Both the position numbers and the translations under genes were made by a program. The notes under the pieces were generated by a model. That model was not told the origin of the DNA, did not search any database, and saw only the letters and a program-made list of their open reading frames with translations. A DNA stretch of 53,759 nucleotides, taken from positions 1 through 53,759 of the forward strand of contig NZ_JMPP01000054.1 in assembly GCF_000735435.1 (NCBI RefSeq), given 5' to 3'. Source of the DNA: Klebsiella planticola ATCC 33531 (GTDB lineage: Bacteria > Pseudomonadota > Gammaproteobacteria > Enterobacterales > Enterobacteriaceae). This document shows positions 1-9,674 of the stretch, in pieces. Within the stretch, counting starts at the first letter, position 1. Each line of letters starts with the position of its first letter.

Positions 1-145
1 GCGGGCTTTTTTTTGCATGTTGCACCACCAGGGGGGATGAGAATCCCCGACCGGGGTTCGACAGCTGGCGCAGTCCTGCGAGCATCAGGGATCGCGCTGC
101 GAGCAGGCCTCTCTTCCCCGCAGCAGATCCCCGTTGAAAGCATCA
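1..145. other. left-edge intergenic sequence
   Basis: The window opens with GCGGGC followed by eight T residues, which looks like the 3' half of a rho-independent terminator of a plus-strand gene lying outside the window. The rest, up to the adhesin stop codon at 146, shows no coding frame or recognised site. Confidence 0.5.
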
Positions 146-1507
146 TCAGTCATAAACCATAAACAGATTAACGGTGCCGCTGACTGGCCCGGTATAATTG
201 ACGGCAGATCGCGTGATCATTGCTCGCTGGATATAGCGTGCCTGGAAGGTTATCGGCACAAAACTTGTCGATGGCACAGCAAACATCTTATCCCCTCCCA
301 CAGACGTGGCCCCCGAACCATAACTCCCAATATTGACGGCCGACCCGTTGACATCAATATGGTTACCGTTGTACCGCAGCTCAATTTCCAGCCCATCAAT
401 TTTATGTCCACCGGCGGCATCGTAAAGACCGATGTTACTCACCGGAAGAGGCGACGCTCCCGCATCTTCAAATCGCATTCGGATATTCTCCGCCATCCCA
501 TTACACTCCAGTTCCACCGGAACCGGAACATCAGGCCCGAAGGCAGGGGCTCCCTCCCGGGAAATGGTGTTGGCATCCCACGTTCCCATGTTGACCGAAT
601 AATCCGTTGGACGCTGTGAGCTCAGTTTGCAGGTCGGCCGGACCAGCGTCACCCCCGTCCCCGTCAGAAAATGAATGGAAGGAGGCAGGACAACACTCGC
701 CGAACCCGATGGAGATGGCGTTATCCACGAGTTAAACAGATGACTGAAGGAGACTGGACCATAATTCTCTACATAACCGGTTTTAATCAGTTCAGCCCGC
801 AGGGAAATCGATAAACTCCGCGTTGGAATATACCAGAGGGTCGTTCCATTTTCTGTACGCGACCGCAGCATACTCATGGCCAGAGCCGCCTGCCCTACGG
901 TAGGGCCAGCATACGGATACTCCACACCACTTGCGGCAAATACAGCTGAACCGGAAGAGTCACCAAACCCGGCCAGACGAATATAGGCAGGCGTATCAAT
1001 CCCGTTCCCGAGGTCCGGCGTATCTGACTGTACATAAAACCGAATACCGATACCGGGGACGGTGGTGTTCAGGATCCCTGAATCCACTAATGACCCCGCA
1101 ATATTATATCCCATAACGGTGAGGCTGCTTGAATTGGCAATAATCCCGCCATATGAAGAAGAGACGAGCGGGGTCGTACCTTCAATACCGCTCCCGCTAC
1201 AACTCACCGACAGAGGGACATTTAAGTCAGCGTAACTCCACGAAGCAAGAATCGTTCCTGCCGGTACCGAGTTATCGGCAACAACGGAACGGGGAACAGA
1301 AAAAGGCTGATTATCCGGATAGGTGTAAGAACATTGTCCTGCCAGTTTATTCACATTTGGGTCACTGGCGGATGACCAGACGTAACTGATGGTATACGTC
1401 GTTGCCCTCGTTACTGTTGTAGTAAACATAAGCACGACAGCCATCAGAAAAAGGGACAGACCCCTTATTCTGATGAGTACGATACATGTGCCTGCCGCCC
1501 TCTTCAT
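146..1507 (-). CDS. fimbrial tip adhesin, two-domain
   Basis: Last gene of the fimbrial operon, predicted to be the tip subunit that binds a receptor. The 453-residue product has a long N-terminal signal region (cleavage likely near residue 35), an N-terminal domain with a Cys pair (C59 and C103) that would be the binding domain, and a C-terminal pilin domain with a second Cys pair (C293 and C335) ending in the strand GTVNLFMVYD, typical of a subunit completed by donor-strand exchange. Its ATG overlaps the chaperone stop by 4 bp (ATGA), so the two are translationally coupled. Position after the chaperone and a length over twice that of the pilin support the adhesin call; the ligand cannot be read from the sequence. 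It resembles the YbgO position in the E. coli ybgDQPO cluster. Confidence 0.8.
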   Translation of the reverse strand: MKRAAGTCIVLIRIRGLSLFLMAVVLMFTTTVTRATTYTISYVWSSASDPNVNKLAGQCSYTYPDNQPFSVPRSVVADNSVPAGTILASWSYADLNVPLSVSCSGSGIEGTTPLVSSSYGGIIANSSSLTVMGYNIAGSLVDSGILNTTVPGIGIRFYVQSDTPDLGNGIDTPAYIRLAGFGDSSGSAVFAASGVEYPYAGPTVGQAALAMSMLRSRTENGTTLWYIPTRSLSISLRAELIKTGYVENYGPVSFSHLFNSWITPSPSGSASVVLPPSIHFLTGTGVTLVRPTCKLSSQRPTDYSVNMGTWDANTISREGAPAFGPDVPVPVELECNGMAENIRMRFEDAGASPLPVSNIGLYDAAGGHKIDGLEIELRYNGNHIDVNGSAVNIGSYGSGATSVGGDKMFAVPSTSFVPITFQARYIQRAMITRSAVNYTGPVSGTVNLFMVYD

Positions 1508-2247
1508 GGTATTAGCTCCGCCCGGTATTCTTCACCCGCACCGCCCCAGTCATGGATCCCACTCCAGGTCACGGTCACGCTGGTATGGTTAACTGAAGCA
1601 GGCAGACGGTAACGTTCGCTACCAAACGGCGGAGGCATACGATGACGATCCTCCAATGTAATCCCCTTGCCGGCCCCCACACTCAGGCGGGCAAAGCTGA
1701 CAAAATAAGGCGTGGGATTGCTTGCTTTCAGCCAGACGGCATTACCGTCTTTCTCAAGACTCCAGCGAATTTGCTTTACCGCATCGCGGGCACCGGCAGA
1801 GTTAAGTCCGTCAGGACGGACAAAAACTTTAAGTCTGCTGCGTACGGCAATCACCAGCTTATTTGCACTGCCGGCTTTTGGCGGTATTTCCTGCAGCGAT
1901 AGCCAGTATGCGGACTCTCTGTCCTTCGCAATCCCTCCCCTCAGAACCACGAGTCGGAATTTCCCCTGTTTTTTAGCCTCAAGCTTCATCACCGGCGGAG
2001 TCAGCACCAGCGGAAGATCATTGTCATTCCCCCGAAGATCTTCCAACCAGGCCTGCACCATATAGGTCTCCTGGCTGTCGTTTATCACGTCTACCGGAGT
2101 TTCTCTGTCCTGTGCATAGGCAACAATGCGTGTCAGTTGCGGCCTGACGCCGGCTGTCGCCGTACCGGCGAGGAAAATGACCGTCAGAAGCCCGGTGATA
2201 TATAATTTCAGCAATTTCATTACGTTACTCTTTTTATGCAGTTTCAT
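1504..2247 (-). CDS. periplasmic fimbrial chaperone
   Basis: PapD/FimC-type chaperone that would fold pilin subunits in the periplasm and hand them to the usher. The 247-residue product has a signal peptide ending near TATAG, an N-terminal immunoglobulin-like domain, and the conserved chaperone motif YWLSLQEIPP around residues 118-127, followed by a basic stretch (RSRLKVFVRP). An internal ATG at 2220 (MKLLKLYITG) would give a cleaner signal peptide and may be the true start; the longer frame is listed because it starts 10 bp after the usher stop. It lies between usher and adhesin, an order also seen in ybgDQPO-like operons. Confidence 0.87.
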   Translation of the reverse strand: MKLHKKSNVMKLLKLYITGLLTVIFLAGTATAGVRPQLTRIVAYAQDRETPVDVINDSQETYMVQAWLEDLRGNDNDLPLVLTPPVMKLEAKKQGKFRLVVLRGGIAKDRESAYWLSLQEIPPKAGSANKLVIAVRSRLKVFVRPDGLNSAGARDAVKQIRWSLEKDGNAVWLKASNPTPYFVSFARLSVGAGKGITLEDRHRMPPPFGSERYRLPASVNHTSVTVTWSGIHDWGGAGEEYRAELIP

Positions 2248-2256
2248 GGTGAAGAA

Positions 2257-4890
2257 TCAGAGACACTCCGCTCTGATTTTTTTATGCCAGTTATCGGGTT
2301 TAAGCTGCTCTTCAGTGGGTGCGGAAAGCGCAATCTGGCATCGTTCTTCAGGCCGCTGGCCCCAGATCACATTCAGTACCTGCGCCCTGTGGGTATCCAG
2401 CCCGGTCAGCCAGACAAGTCCTTTCTGACCCACGATACCGGCCTCCTCGGTCTCATTAACACCGGGAGCACTTTCGGTGTACGCCAGCGCACCCAGCGGA
2501 ATACTTTTTCGGCTGTAAATTTCCACCAGCGCTCTTCTACCCGACCGGGTGGCAAACCGGAGCAGCACGGCAGCACCTTCTGTAGGGACGATTTTGCGGG
2601 ACGACTCCTGCAACTCAGCACCATCAGACTCCCCGGCGTCCAGGTTAATCTGGTTGTAGCGATAAGGCGTCAGCCAGGTCACCACCGCCCGGCCAGCTGA
2701 ATCGGTCCGGGCATTATTGATACCTGAAACCCTGATATTTTCCGCGCCAGGGGTTTCAACAATCGCCACGGTGTTACCCAATGGCGGCGACATAATGACC
2801 CCTCCGCGGTACAGCGTCACACCGCCGGACATCCCGGCGGAGTACTGGCGATAATCCCTCGCGTGGCTAATTCCTGCGGTGATATTTGCCCTGCTGCTAT
2901 TCCAGCCCAGAGATCCTGACTGACTGTATTCCCCCTGAGTATCCCGCTGGAGACTGGCCGAATAACTGAAGTCGTTGCCAGCGCTGTTGCCCGCATACCC
3001 CAGAGACTGGCCGTACTGGTTGTTTTTGTTGCGGCTGAGGCCATAGCTCAGAAAACCAGCATCCTGCCTGGCGGGGAGCCATACTGACAACGGCAGACTG
3101 AGGGAAAGAGTGAGTTGATTATCGCTGAGACGTTGGTAACGATTGTGCGTCAGAGCCAGGGATACGCTGGCCGAACCGACGGTGGTACCCGCTCCGGCAC
3201 TCAGCGAGCTGTTTTTATCCCCCGTGCCGTAAAAGCTTTCCTGACTGATGGTCATATACAGATTGCCGACAGAGTTCATATTCTGGCTGACGGTCATCTC
3301 CATCCGGTTACGCCGGCGCCTCTGCCAGGTCGTCGTATCCGGAGCATATCCGTCAATCCAGCTCTGGTTCTGACGTGCAAGAAATTCCCCGGCATCAAGA
3401 AAGGACTCGGACTGATACTGGTAGCCCAACAGTTGCAATGATGTCCCGGTGACATCAAACTGACGGGCATAAAGCAGCCTGGCTGCCGTACCTTCGCGCT
3501 GGCGGTTATCTCTCCAGGTTTCGCTGTGGCGGGCATACGCCAGGTCGGCAGAGAAAGCCCCGATTGCACCGATATTCCATGCCGCTCCCGAGGAGAACAT
3601 CTGATAATTTTCAGTCATCACAGATGCACTATTCAGGGTGAAATGTTCAAAACCGTATTCCAGAGTACCGGATAACAGCGCAGGTTCGGATGTCCCACCG
3701 TCCGGACCGCGCCAGGTACCGGCGGCCAGACTGTAGCGTATCGCGCCGGCACGAATCATGCCCGGCAGGGCCGTATAGGGAACCCGGAAGGACTGAATTT
3801 GCCCGTCCGATTCCTCCACCATAACGTCAAGATCGGCCCCCACCTGAGCGGTATACAGATCATCAATTGCGAATGCGCCAGGGGTCAACAACGTGCTGTA
3901 AATCACCGCATCACGCTGGCGCACAGTCAATCTGGCGTTAGTGCGCGCCACTCCCCGGATAACCGGTGCATAGCTGTACTGGTTATCGAGCGACATGCGT
4001 TCACTGGTTGCCAGCGAGATCCCCCGCAGAGGGATGGCTCCGGTCATCGTGCCTGAGGTTCGGGTGTAGATTTCACCTACCTGCAGGCTGCTGCGCAGTA
4101 ACGCAATATCACGTGCCAGATAGGCTCTGTCATGATTGGATTTCCACTGATGCCGGTCATTACGATAAAACGAATCAATACTGTAGAGACGCCATGGGCC
4201 GGCATTTCCCGTGGTATTCAGGCTAAGCCAGGCACTCTCGGTGGTACTATCATCTACCTTCCAGCCCGGCCCGGATGCCCCCTTCAGCCGTGACGAGTAA
4301 AAATAGCCGCTGTAGGATGAGCGCAGACTGGGAGTGCCGTGATCCCATTCAGCTGGCGAGATCATGGTGAAGCGCTCGTTGTCCATGGCCTCCTGCGGTA
4401 CGGTAATGTTCAGCACCTGGTGGGTGTGGTCATACTGAACAAAAGCAGCAGGTATTCGCAGCGCGAGATCTTCACAGCGGGAAGGCACGGAGGTTTCCGC
4501 GTCAGACGAACCAGCCGCTTCCCCTTCGCGGGTTTCCCAGCCGGAATAGTGGCTAACCCTGATGCCTGAGGCTTTCAGCTGGCGGTATGAAAGACAGGGG
4601 ATAACCTTGTTATTGCCATTGCTGACGAAGTCAATTTCGGTCTTTTCCCTTAACCGATCGTTAATAACGATATCAGTCAGTCTCCTCCCGGGCATAACAG
4701 GATCCTGGTACATAAAAACATCCTGAGATACACCGTTTTTATCGCGCCGCAAAAACGCTTCCTCAAAATCGTTTCCGGCAAAAACACTGACGCTGACACT
4801 ACTGAAAAGCACCGGGAGAATCATCGATATCCGGGATACCTGACTCCGTGGTTCTTCCGTGTGAATACAGCGCAGTAAAAAACGATACAT
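2257..4890 (-). CDS. outer-membrane fimbrial usher
   Basis: FimD/PapC family usher, the outer-membrane pore through which subunits are assembled. It has 877 residues, close to the usual 800-880. After a signal region ending about residue 38 (VSVFAG) comes the periplasmic N-terminal domain (DFEEAFLRRD, with two Cys around residues 100 and 140), then the long beta-barrel and plug region (GAFAIDDLY motif), and a C-terminal domain ending in a Cys pair (ERCQIA and RAECL). It follows the pilin after a 106-bp gap that holds a hairpin and precedes the chaperone by 10 bp. No frameshift is seen, so the secretion machinery looks intact. Confidence 0.92.
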   Translation of the reverse strand: MYRFLLRCIHTEEPRSQVSRISMILPVLFSSVSVSVFAGNDFEEAFLRRDKNGVSQDVFMYQDPVMPGRRLTDIVINDRLREKTEIDFVSNGNNKVIPCLSYRQLKASGIRVSHYSGWETREGEAAGSSDAETSVPSRCEDLALRIPAAFVQYDHTHQVLNITVPQEAMDNERFTMISPAEWDHGTPSLRSSYSGYFYSSRLKGASGPGWKVDDSTTESAWLSLNTTGNAGPWRLYSIDSFYRNDRHQWKSNHDRAYLARDIALLRSSLQVGEIYTRTSGTMTGAIPLRGISLATSERMSLDNQYSYAPVIRGVARTNARLTVRQRDAVIYSTLLTPGAFAIDDLYTAQVGADLDVMVEESDGQIQSFRVPYTALPGMIRAGAIRYSLAAGTWRGPDGGTSEPALLSGTLEYGFEHFTLNSASVMTENYQMFSSGAAWNIGAIGAFSADLAYARHSETWRDNRQREGTAARLLYARQFDVTGTSLQLLGYQYQSESFLDAGEFLARQNQSWIDGYAPDTTTWQRRRRNRMEMTVSQNMNSVGNLYMTISQESFYGTGDKNSSLSAGAGTTVGSASVSLALTHNRYQRLSDNQLTLSLSLPLSVWLPARQDAGFLSYGLSRNKNNQYGQSLGYAGNSAGNDFSYSASLQRDTQGEYSQSGSLGWNSSRANITAGISHARDYRQYSAGMSGGVTLYRGGVIMSPPLGNTVAIVETPGAENIRVSGINNARTDSAGRAVVTWLTPYRYNQINLDAGESDGAELQESSRKIVPTEGAAVLLRFATRSGRRALVEIYSRKSIPLGALAYTESAPGVNETEEAGIVGQKGLVWLTGLDTHRAQVLNVIWGQRPEERCQIALSAPTEEQLKPDNWHKKIRAECL

Positions 4891-4945
4891 ATAATGATAT
4901 TCCCCGGTATAGCGCGGTAGAAACCAGATACTGTCGTTACCCAGA

Positions 4946-4968
4946 AAAGCCGGTCGACCCGGCTTTAA
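4946..4968 (-). terminator. attenuating hairpin between pilin and usher
   Basis: Read on the minus strand, AAAGCCGG and CCGGCTTT arms enclose a short loop and run into TTC. The U-tract is short, so it probably stops only part of transcription and/or protects the pilin mRNA 3' end, giving more pilin than usher. This is a common arrangement in fimbrial operons; the effect here is inferred. Confidence 0.5.
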
Positions 4969-4996
4969 TCACAAATACAACAGTTATTCCGTATTA

Positions 4997-5578
4997 TCAG
5001 AAATAGGAAATCACGTAGTCGGCAATGCCAGTGACAGGACCGGGGGTGACGGCTGTGCTGAGGGATTTGTATGCCGCCAGATAATTAAGAGTAACCGGAC
5101 CGGCCGCCGCGGTAGGGAGCGCGGCACCGGGATCGAGCAATGTGCCACCGTTCAGATGAACCGGTGCACTTTGCGCGGTCAGAATCGCAACTGCCACGTC
5201 GGCCGCACCGGAAGGGGCGGTATTGCCCATTACCGTATTGTCTCCGGCAGCCGGAGAAGCGGTAGAAAACGTTGCGCGCACGCTGTTCAACGAACCGGCA
5301 GCCTGACATCCGGTCAGCTGAATGGTGAATGCGGTATGTCCGGCATAGGTACCGGCCAGGGCGTTCAGCGTGTCGGCAGATACCGGAGGAAGGTTAACGG
5401 TTGTGGTACTCCCGGCAGTCCCTCCAGCCGGAGCCGCCCCAACAATGGTGGTACAGGCGCTCGATGTTACTGTTCCCTGAAAGTTGATGGTACCGTCGGC
5501 AGCGTTTGCATTGGCTGACAAGCCCCCCACAATCACGAAAGCGGAAATTAAGGCTTTATATAAAGTATTTCTTTTCAT
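4997..5578 (-). CDS. fimbrial major pilin subunit
   Basis: Type-1-like structural pilin of 193 residues. It has a signal peptide (cleavage near ANANAA, residue 27), the typical start of the mature chain DGTINFQGTVTSSAC, a disulfide pair C42 and C91, and the C-terminal strand ending in ISYF with a penultimate aromatic residue as chaperone-recognition motif. It is rich in Ala, Gly and Thr, as structural pilins are. It is the first structural gene of the operon, 21 bp downstream of the regulator, and is followed by a hairpin that could boost its transcript relative to the usher. The exact fimbrial type cannot be named from sequence alone. Confidence 0.88.
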   Translation of the reverse strand: MKRNTLYKALISAFVIVGGLSANANAADGTINFQGTVTSSACTTIVGAAPAGGTAGSTTTVNLPPVSADTLNALAGTYAGHTAFTIQLTGCQAAGSLNSVRATFSTASPAAGDNTVMGNTAPSGAADVAVAILTAQSAPVHLNGGTLLDPGAALPTAAAGPVTLNYLAAYKSLSTAVTPGPVTGIADYVISYF

Positions 5579-5599
5579 ACAGGTCCCTTTACTACTTAA

Positions 5600-6232
5600 C
5601 TATGAATAATATTCACCTTTTGACAGATGATGTTGAGATGGCGGTACTTCAGCTTTCGTTACGTTATGCCTCCTTAATAAGGTCAATATGTCTCTGCAGA
5701 GAAGAACTTCATGATCCGTGGTTCCGGTAAGACCGCACCTCTTCAGCAATGCCGTTCGCTGGTAATAGAGTTTTTTCGCGGTCCAGCCCGTCGCCATGAC
5801 CAGTTCATTAATTGTTTTACCGGACGTCAGAAACCCTATTGTTTCCATATGTTTATCGGTGATATTTCTTTTAGAGTATGTAGCGGTTTCCATTTTCTTC
5901 AGGAGAATAAAGAAAGCATCTTCTGTTACAGTACTATTCAGGACCCAGGGTAATGAACCCGTCGTTTTTTCAGATACTGTAAAAAAAGGCATAAATAATA
6001 TTCGCCCAAACAATACGCATGATAACTTCAGTACATTCTGCCTAAGAATAATATCATTGAGTGCACAAACCAGTACATCACCAGGTTTCAGATGACCATT
6101 GATATCACGCATCAACTCCAGCGTAGACTGCTCACAGCTGTAATATATAAATGCAAACAACCCCTTCCGGTTAAATAGTCCTCTGACCCCCAGGAGAAAA
6201 TATAAATTATCTGATACAATATGATATCGCAT
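5600..6232 (-). CDS. LuxR-type transcriptional regulator of the fimbrial operon
   Basis: A 210-residue protein with a receiver-like but poorly conserved N-terminal half and a C-terminal LuxR/FixJ-type helix-turn-helix (about residues 125-190: SKRNITDKHMETIGFL, then GKTINELVMATGWTAKKLYYQR). The start is supported by AGAGAG just upstream of the ATG. It is co-directional with the pilin gene 21 bp downstream, so it probably controls its own operon, as small LuxR-like regulators do in other enterobacterial fimbrial loci. It is markedly richer in A and T than the rest of the window, which suggests acquisition by transfer. No clear phosphoacceptor Asp pocket was found, so it may work without a kinase. 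Confidence 0.75.
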   Translation of the reverse strand: MRYHIVSDNLYFLLGVRGLFNRKGLFAFIYYSCEQSTLELMRDINGHLKPGDVLVCALNDIILRQNVLKLSCVLFGRILFMPFFTVSEKTTGSLPWVLNSTVTEDAFFILLKKMETATYSKRNITDKHMETIGFLTSGKTINELVMATGWTAKKLYYQRTALLKRCGLTGTTDHEVLLCRDILTLLRRHNVTKAEVPPSQHHLSKGEYYS

Positions 6233-7711
6233 TTTCTCTCTGTTTATTCAACGCACACGAAATCAACGTGTCAAACAGACACATTCAAAATTGTTTAGTA
6301 TTGTTTTCTTACACCTTTATTTAAATCATACCACCCAAATTTTTCCTAACAGTTTTTAACTCAAATCAACATGGGTTTTGATAGATAAAACAAATCATTT
6401 TTCAGCCTGTAAGCGCCACTGTATTCCAGGCCAATGATTAAATATGAAGTTTTCATCATTGTTTTTTTGAGGAAAAATCTTAATAAATAATGAGCAACAA
6501 AAAAATAACTCTTTGTTTATGCGATTCATTATAAAAATGACTTGATTTGAATCAATAAACAATCATTAGCGACTTTAAATAAAATGGCAACCTCCCCTTT
6601 AGTGACGAATAAGCAATCAGGCCCTCTCTGGTAGAGCGTCTCAGACATGATGCACGCTGAATTTTAGAAAAAAAACTCTCCGCTACAGAAAATTGCCAGC
6701 GCCGGCATAGGAATATTCCCCAATTCTTAGCGGACTAACCAATGTAAAGTTAAATAAAGTTATTGTCAGAAATATCTTTCCCGCCCCCTGTTTATAAATA
6801 AAGCCAGATGACAATCATGTGCATTTCATATGCGACAGAAATTAAACCATCTAATAAAAATCACAAAATCACATAAACTATCAAAACCAACATTTTGATA
6901 GTTTATTCCTATTGAAAAGTATCCCGCGGATCTTTTTATTAGCACGCATGTAACATGAGGAAATTTAATTTGTATATAATTCAATGATCTTCACTTCAGA
7001 AATACAGCACTACCGCAATGATTTCGTAAGTTAATTATAATAGTTGTAATATTTATAAAACAAACTAATTTGCTGGTGTTTGAATTCCGTTTAAGTTTCA
7101 AATCAAGCCAAATCTCAGTGTGAATGAAGCGCGCCTGGCAGAAAAAGTCAGACCCATAATGCGGGGACAGGATCATGCAATATCATGACGACAACGAAGT
7201 CGATTGTAGGGGTTTGTCACGCGCGGTCGCCGTATAGTTAAAAAGCGTGTTAGTAGAACCTGTACTATTTTTTCACGATATAGCAGATTTGGTCCTCAAA
7301 CAGTCGAGTGGATGACCGTCCCTTTATTCAGCTTTTCGCGAAACAAAGTGGTGGCGTGAGTACAGTATTTTTCCTGCATTGCCATTGCCACTTCTACCCT
7401 GCTAATTCAATCAACACCACCCCCCCTTTTGTTAATACCAATGTCTGGAGTGTTAATTATATGTATGCAGCGGTTGCAACGCAGTTCTGCTTTAGCCCAT
7501 CAGATACGGAAAGTTTTATCTTAAGTTTGTTTATCTCAGGTTTACCCGACTTCGTTAATATTAGAATTAAAATCTAAAGCATTGCCCCACCTCAGTGTTG
7601 ATATATTTACTCCTTAAAGAGGATGTCAAATAGCGGAGCGCAGCATAGCAGGAATATCTGTTCTTATGACCGATGGCGCAATGATACATATCCTTAAAAG
7701 GAATAACCTTT
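6233..7711. other. AT-rich intergenic block without a convincing gene
   Basis: About 1.48 kb of clearly AT-rich sequence upstream of the fimbrial regulator. Short open frames exist (for example 7308-7577 on plus and 6991-7176 on minus) but they lack good ribosome binding sites and recognisable domains. The part next to 6232 must hold the promoter of the fimbrial operon. No tRNA, insertion sequence ends or clear direct repeats were recognised. It may be a degraded remnant or a long, H-NS-silenced regulatory region. Confidence 0.5.
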
Positions 7712-8128
7712 ATGCGGAAAAGAACTGTTCTTGTGGTCCCCTTCTTGATTGCCGGCTGCGCATCGCTTCAGCCGTACGGCAAGGATACTGAGGTCACCCA
7801 AAGCTACTTTTACAAGGATTCAGCAAAACCCAGAGCGATATACTCTTGCATGCAGGATAAGCTTTTTTCTCAGGGATACCTTCTGGAGTACGGAAAACTC
7901 AACAATGAAGTCGGCGTAAATCGTTTTGACGTGACGCGTCATGCAGAAAGCGTTGCCAGCCTTGAGATCTACACGGGCGGTTCATCGGTATCAAGCCAGG
8001 CATTTGCCAAAAGCCACCGTGTTCGCAAAGACCTCGATACCGCGCAGTCATATTGCTTGGAACATACCGGCCACAGTTCCTCAATGGCTGCCGCGATCGT
8101 TGAAGGACTATGGGAGGGGCTAAAATAA
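7712..8128 (+). CDS. small outer-membrane-type lipoprotein, unknown function
   Basis: A 138-residue protein with a short signal peptide and a lipobox (LIAGC, lipidated Cys at about residue 16), so it should be a lipoprotein. The mature part (SLQPYGKDTEVTQSYFYKDSAKP and onward) has two further Cys (near residues 47 and 112) that could pair. No family was recognised. The start is supported by AAAAGGAATAAC upstream of the ATG. It sits alone between the AT-rich block and the MFS transporter and carries no obvious terminator. It does not look like the fimbrial genes and its role cannot be inferred. Confidence 0.7.
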   Translation: MRKRTVLVVPFLIAGCASLQPYGKDTEVTQSYFYKDSAKPRAIYSCMQDKLFSQGYLLEYGKLNNEVGVNRFDVTRHAESVASLEIYTGGSSVSSQAFAKSHRVRKDLDTAQSYCLEHTGHSSSMAAAIVEGLWEGLK

Positions 8129-8386
8129 CACTCAGTCCTTTCAGGGGTTGCCAACCTTAAGGCACAAACAAGATGGATGCGCGTACCACCTCATCGTCTG
8201 CAGCAAGTCCATACGCAGCCACGTTTTTTCCGCCTACCGCATCGCCCTGACCGACGGCAGCGCGCATGCCTTTTCCTGCGGTCGGCATTCTTGCCTTGCC
8301 CGGCCCCTTTTACCCCGCTTTGCCTGTAGATTGCGGCCGCCGACAAACTTATACTTGGCGCACAATTTTCACTCTAAGGTCTGGAC

Positions 8387-9628
8387 ATGACGTTCTCTTC
8401 TCCACTTAACAAACGCGGCGTCACGCCGGCGAAAGCGATGGTCGCGGCGATCAGCGGCTACGCAATGGATGGCTTTGACCTGCTGATCCTCGGTTTCATG
8501 CTGCCTGCGATCAGCGTTTCGCTGGCGCTCAGCACTTCTCAGGCCGGTTCCCTCGTGACCTGGACGCTGATTGGCGCGGTACTGGGCGGGATTTTTTTCG
8601 GTCATCTCAGCGACCGCCTGGGCCGTATTCGCGTCCTGACCTTCACGATCCTGATGTTCTCGGTCTTTACCGGCCTCTGTGCGGTTGCGCAGGGTTATTG
8701 GGATCTGTTGGCCTATCGTACTCTTGCAGGTATGGGGCTAGGCGGCGAATTCGGTATTGGCATGGCGCTGATTGCTGAAGTCTGGCCCGCCAGCAAACGC
8801 AATCGCGCCTCGGCATGGGTCGGTATCGGCTGGCAGCTTGGCGTGCTGCTTGCCGCCTTTATCACCCCTCTCCTGCTGGATATCATCGGCTGGCGCGGAA
8901 TGTTCCTCGTTGGGCTGCTGCCCGCCCTGGTCTCATTTGCCATTCGCCGCGGCATGGGGGAGCCCGACGCGTTTACCAAAGATATCGCAGTCACCCAACA
9001 GGTCTCCTTCACGACCCGTCTCCGGATGCTGTTTGCTGACCGCGCCACCTCGAAGGCCAGTATCGGGATCCTCATCCTCTGCTCGGTACAGAATTTTGGC
9101 TACTACGGCCTGATGATTTGGATGCCCAGCTATCTCTCCTCCAGTTTTGGTTTTTCGCTCACCAAATCAGGACTCTGGACCGCGGTCACCGTCGTGGGGA
9201 TGACCTTCGGCATCTGGCTGTTCGGCGTGCTGGCGGACCGTTTCGCCCGCTGGAAGATCTTTCTGATTTACCAGGTTGGGGCCGTCGTGATGGTCATTAT
9301 CTATGCCCAGCTGCGGGACCCGACCCTGATGCTGTTTACCGGGGCGGTAATGGGAATGTTTGTCAACGGCATGATTGGCGGCTACGGGGCGCTTATTTCT
9401 GATACCTACCCGCTACAGGTCCGCGCTACGGCGCAGAACGTGCTGTTTAACCTTGGTCGCGGCGTCGGTGGTTTTGGGCCGCTGGTGATTGGTCTGTGCG
9501 TCAGCCACTGGTCGTTCACCGCTGCCATCACGCTGCTGGCCCTTCTGTATCTGCTGGATATTTTCGCCACCCTGTTCTTACTGCCGAAAACGCAGGGCAG
9601 CGAAGATGCGCTGGGCGCGATAGGTTAA
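8387..9628 (+). CDS. MFS transporter, aromatic-acid:H+ symporter type
   Basis: A 413-residue major facilitator with about 12 hydrophobic segments. The first segment carries the DGFDLL signature of the aromatic acid/H+ symporter family (PcaK, MhpT and relatives), the loop after the second segment has GHLSDRLGR (the MFS loop 2-3 motif), and the matching loop in the second half has GVLADRFARWK. It probably imports an aromatic or other small organic acid; the substrate cannot be told because no catabolic genes lie beside it. The 258 bp upstream show nothing recognisable. A shared terminator separates it from the convergent phoH. Confidence 0.85.
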   Translation: MTFSSPLNKRGVTPAKAMVAAISGYAMDGFDLLILGFMLPAISVSLALSTSQAGSLVTWTLIGAVLGGIFFGHLSDRLGRIRVLTFTILMFSVFTGLCAVAQGYWDLLAYRTLAGMGLGGEFGIGMALIAEVWPASKRNRASAWVGIGWQLGVLLAAFITPLLLDIIGWRGMFLVGLLPALVSFAIRRGMGEPDAFTKDIAVTQQVSFTTRLRMLFADRATSKASIGILILCSVQNFGYYGLMIWMPSYLSSSFGFSLTKSGLWTAVTVVGMTFGIWLFGVLADRFARWKIFLIYQVGAVVMVIIYAQLRDPTLMLFTGAVMGMFVNGMIGGYGALISDTYPLQVRATAQNVLFNLGRGVGGFGPLVIGLCVSHWSFTAAITLLALLYLLDIFATLFLLPKTQGSEDALGAIG

Positions 9629-9674
9629 CAGGGGTTAGCGCTTCGCTGCCGGCCTCGTCGCCGCATCAAAATAA

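Noticed and set aside
134-619. 161-residue plus-strand frame opposite the adhesin
   Set aside because: It is antisense to a clear two-domain adhesin gene and lacks any motif.
6991-7176. 61-residue open frame on minus
   Set aside because: No ribosome binding site or motif; likely chance.
7308-7577. 89-residue open frame on plus in the AT-rich block
   Set aside because: No good ribosome site, no recognisable domain, and composition like random AT-rich sequence.
8148-8390. 80-residue frame between the lipoprotein and MFS genes
   Set aside because: No ribosome site, overlaps the MFS start, odd composition.
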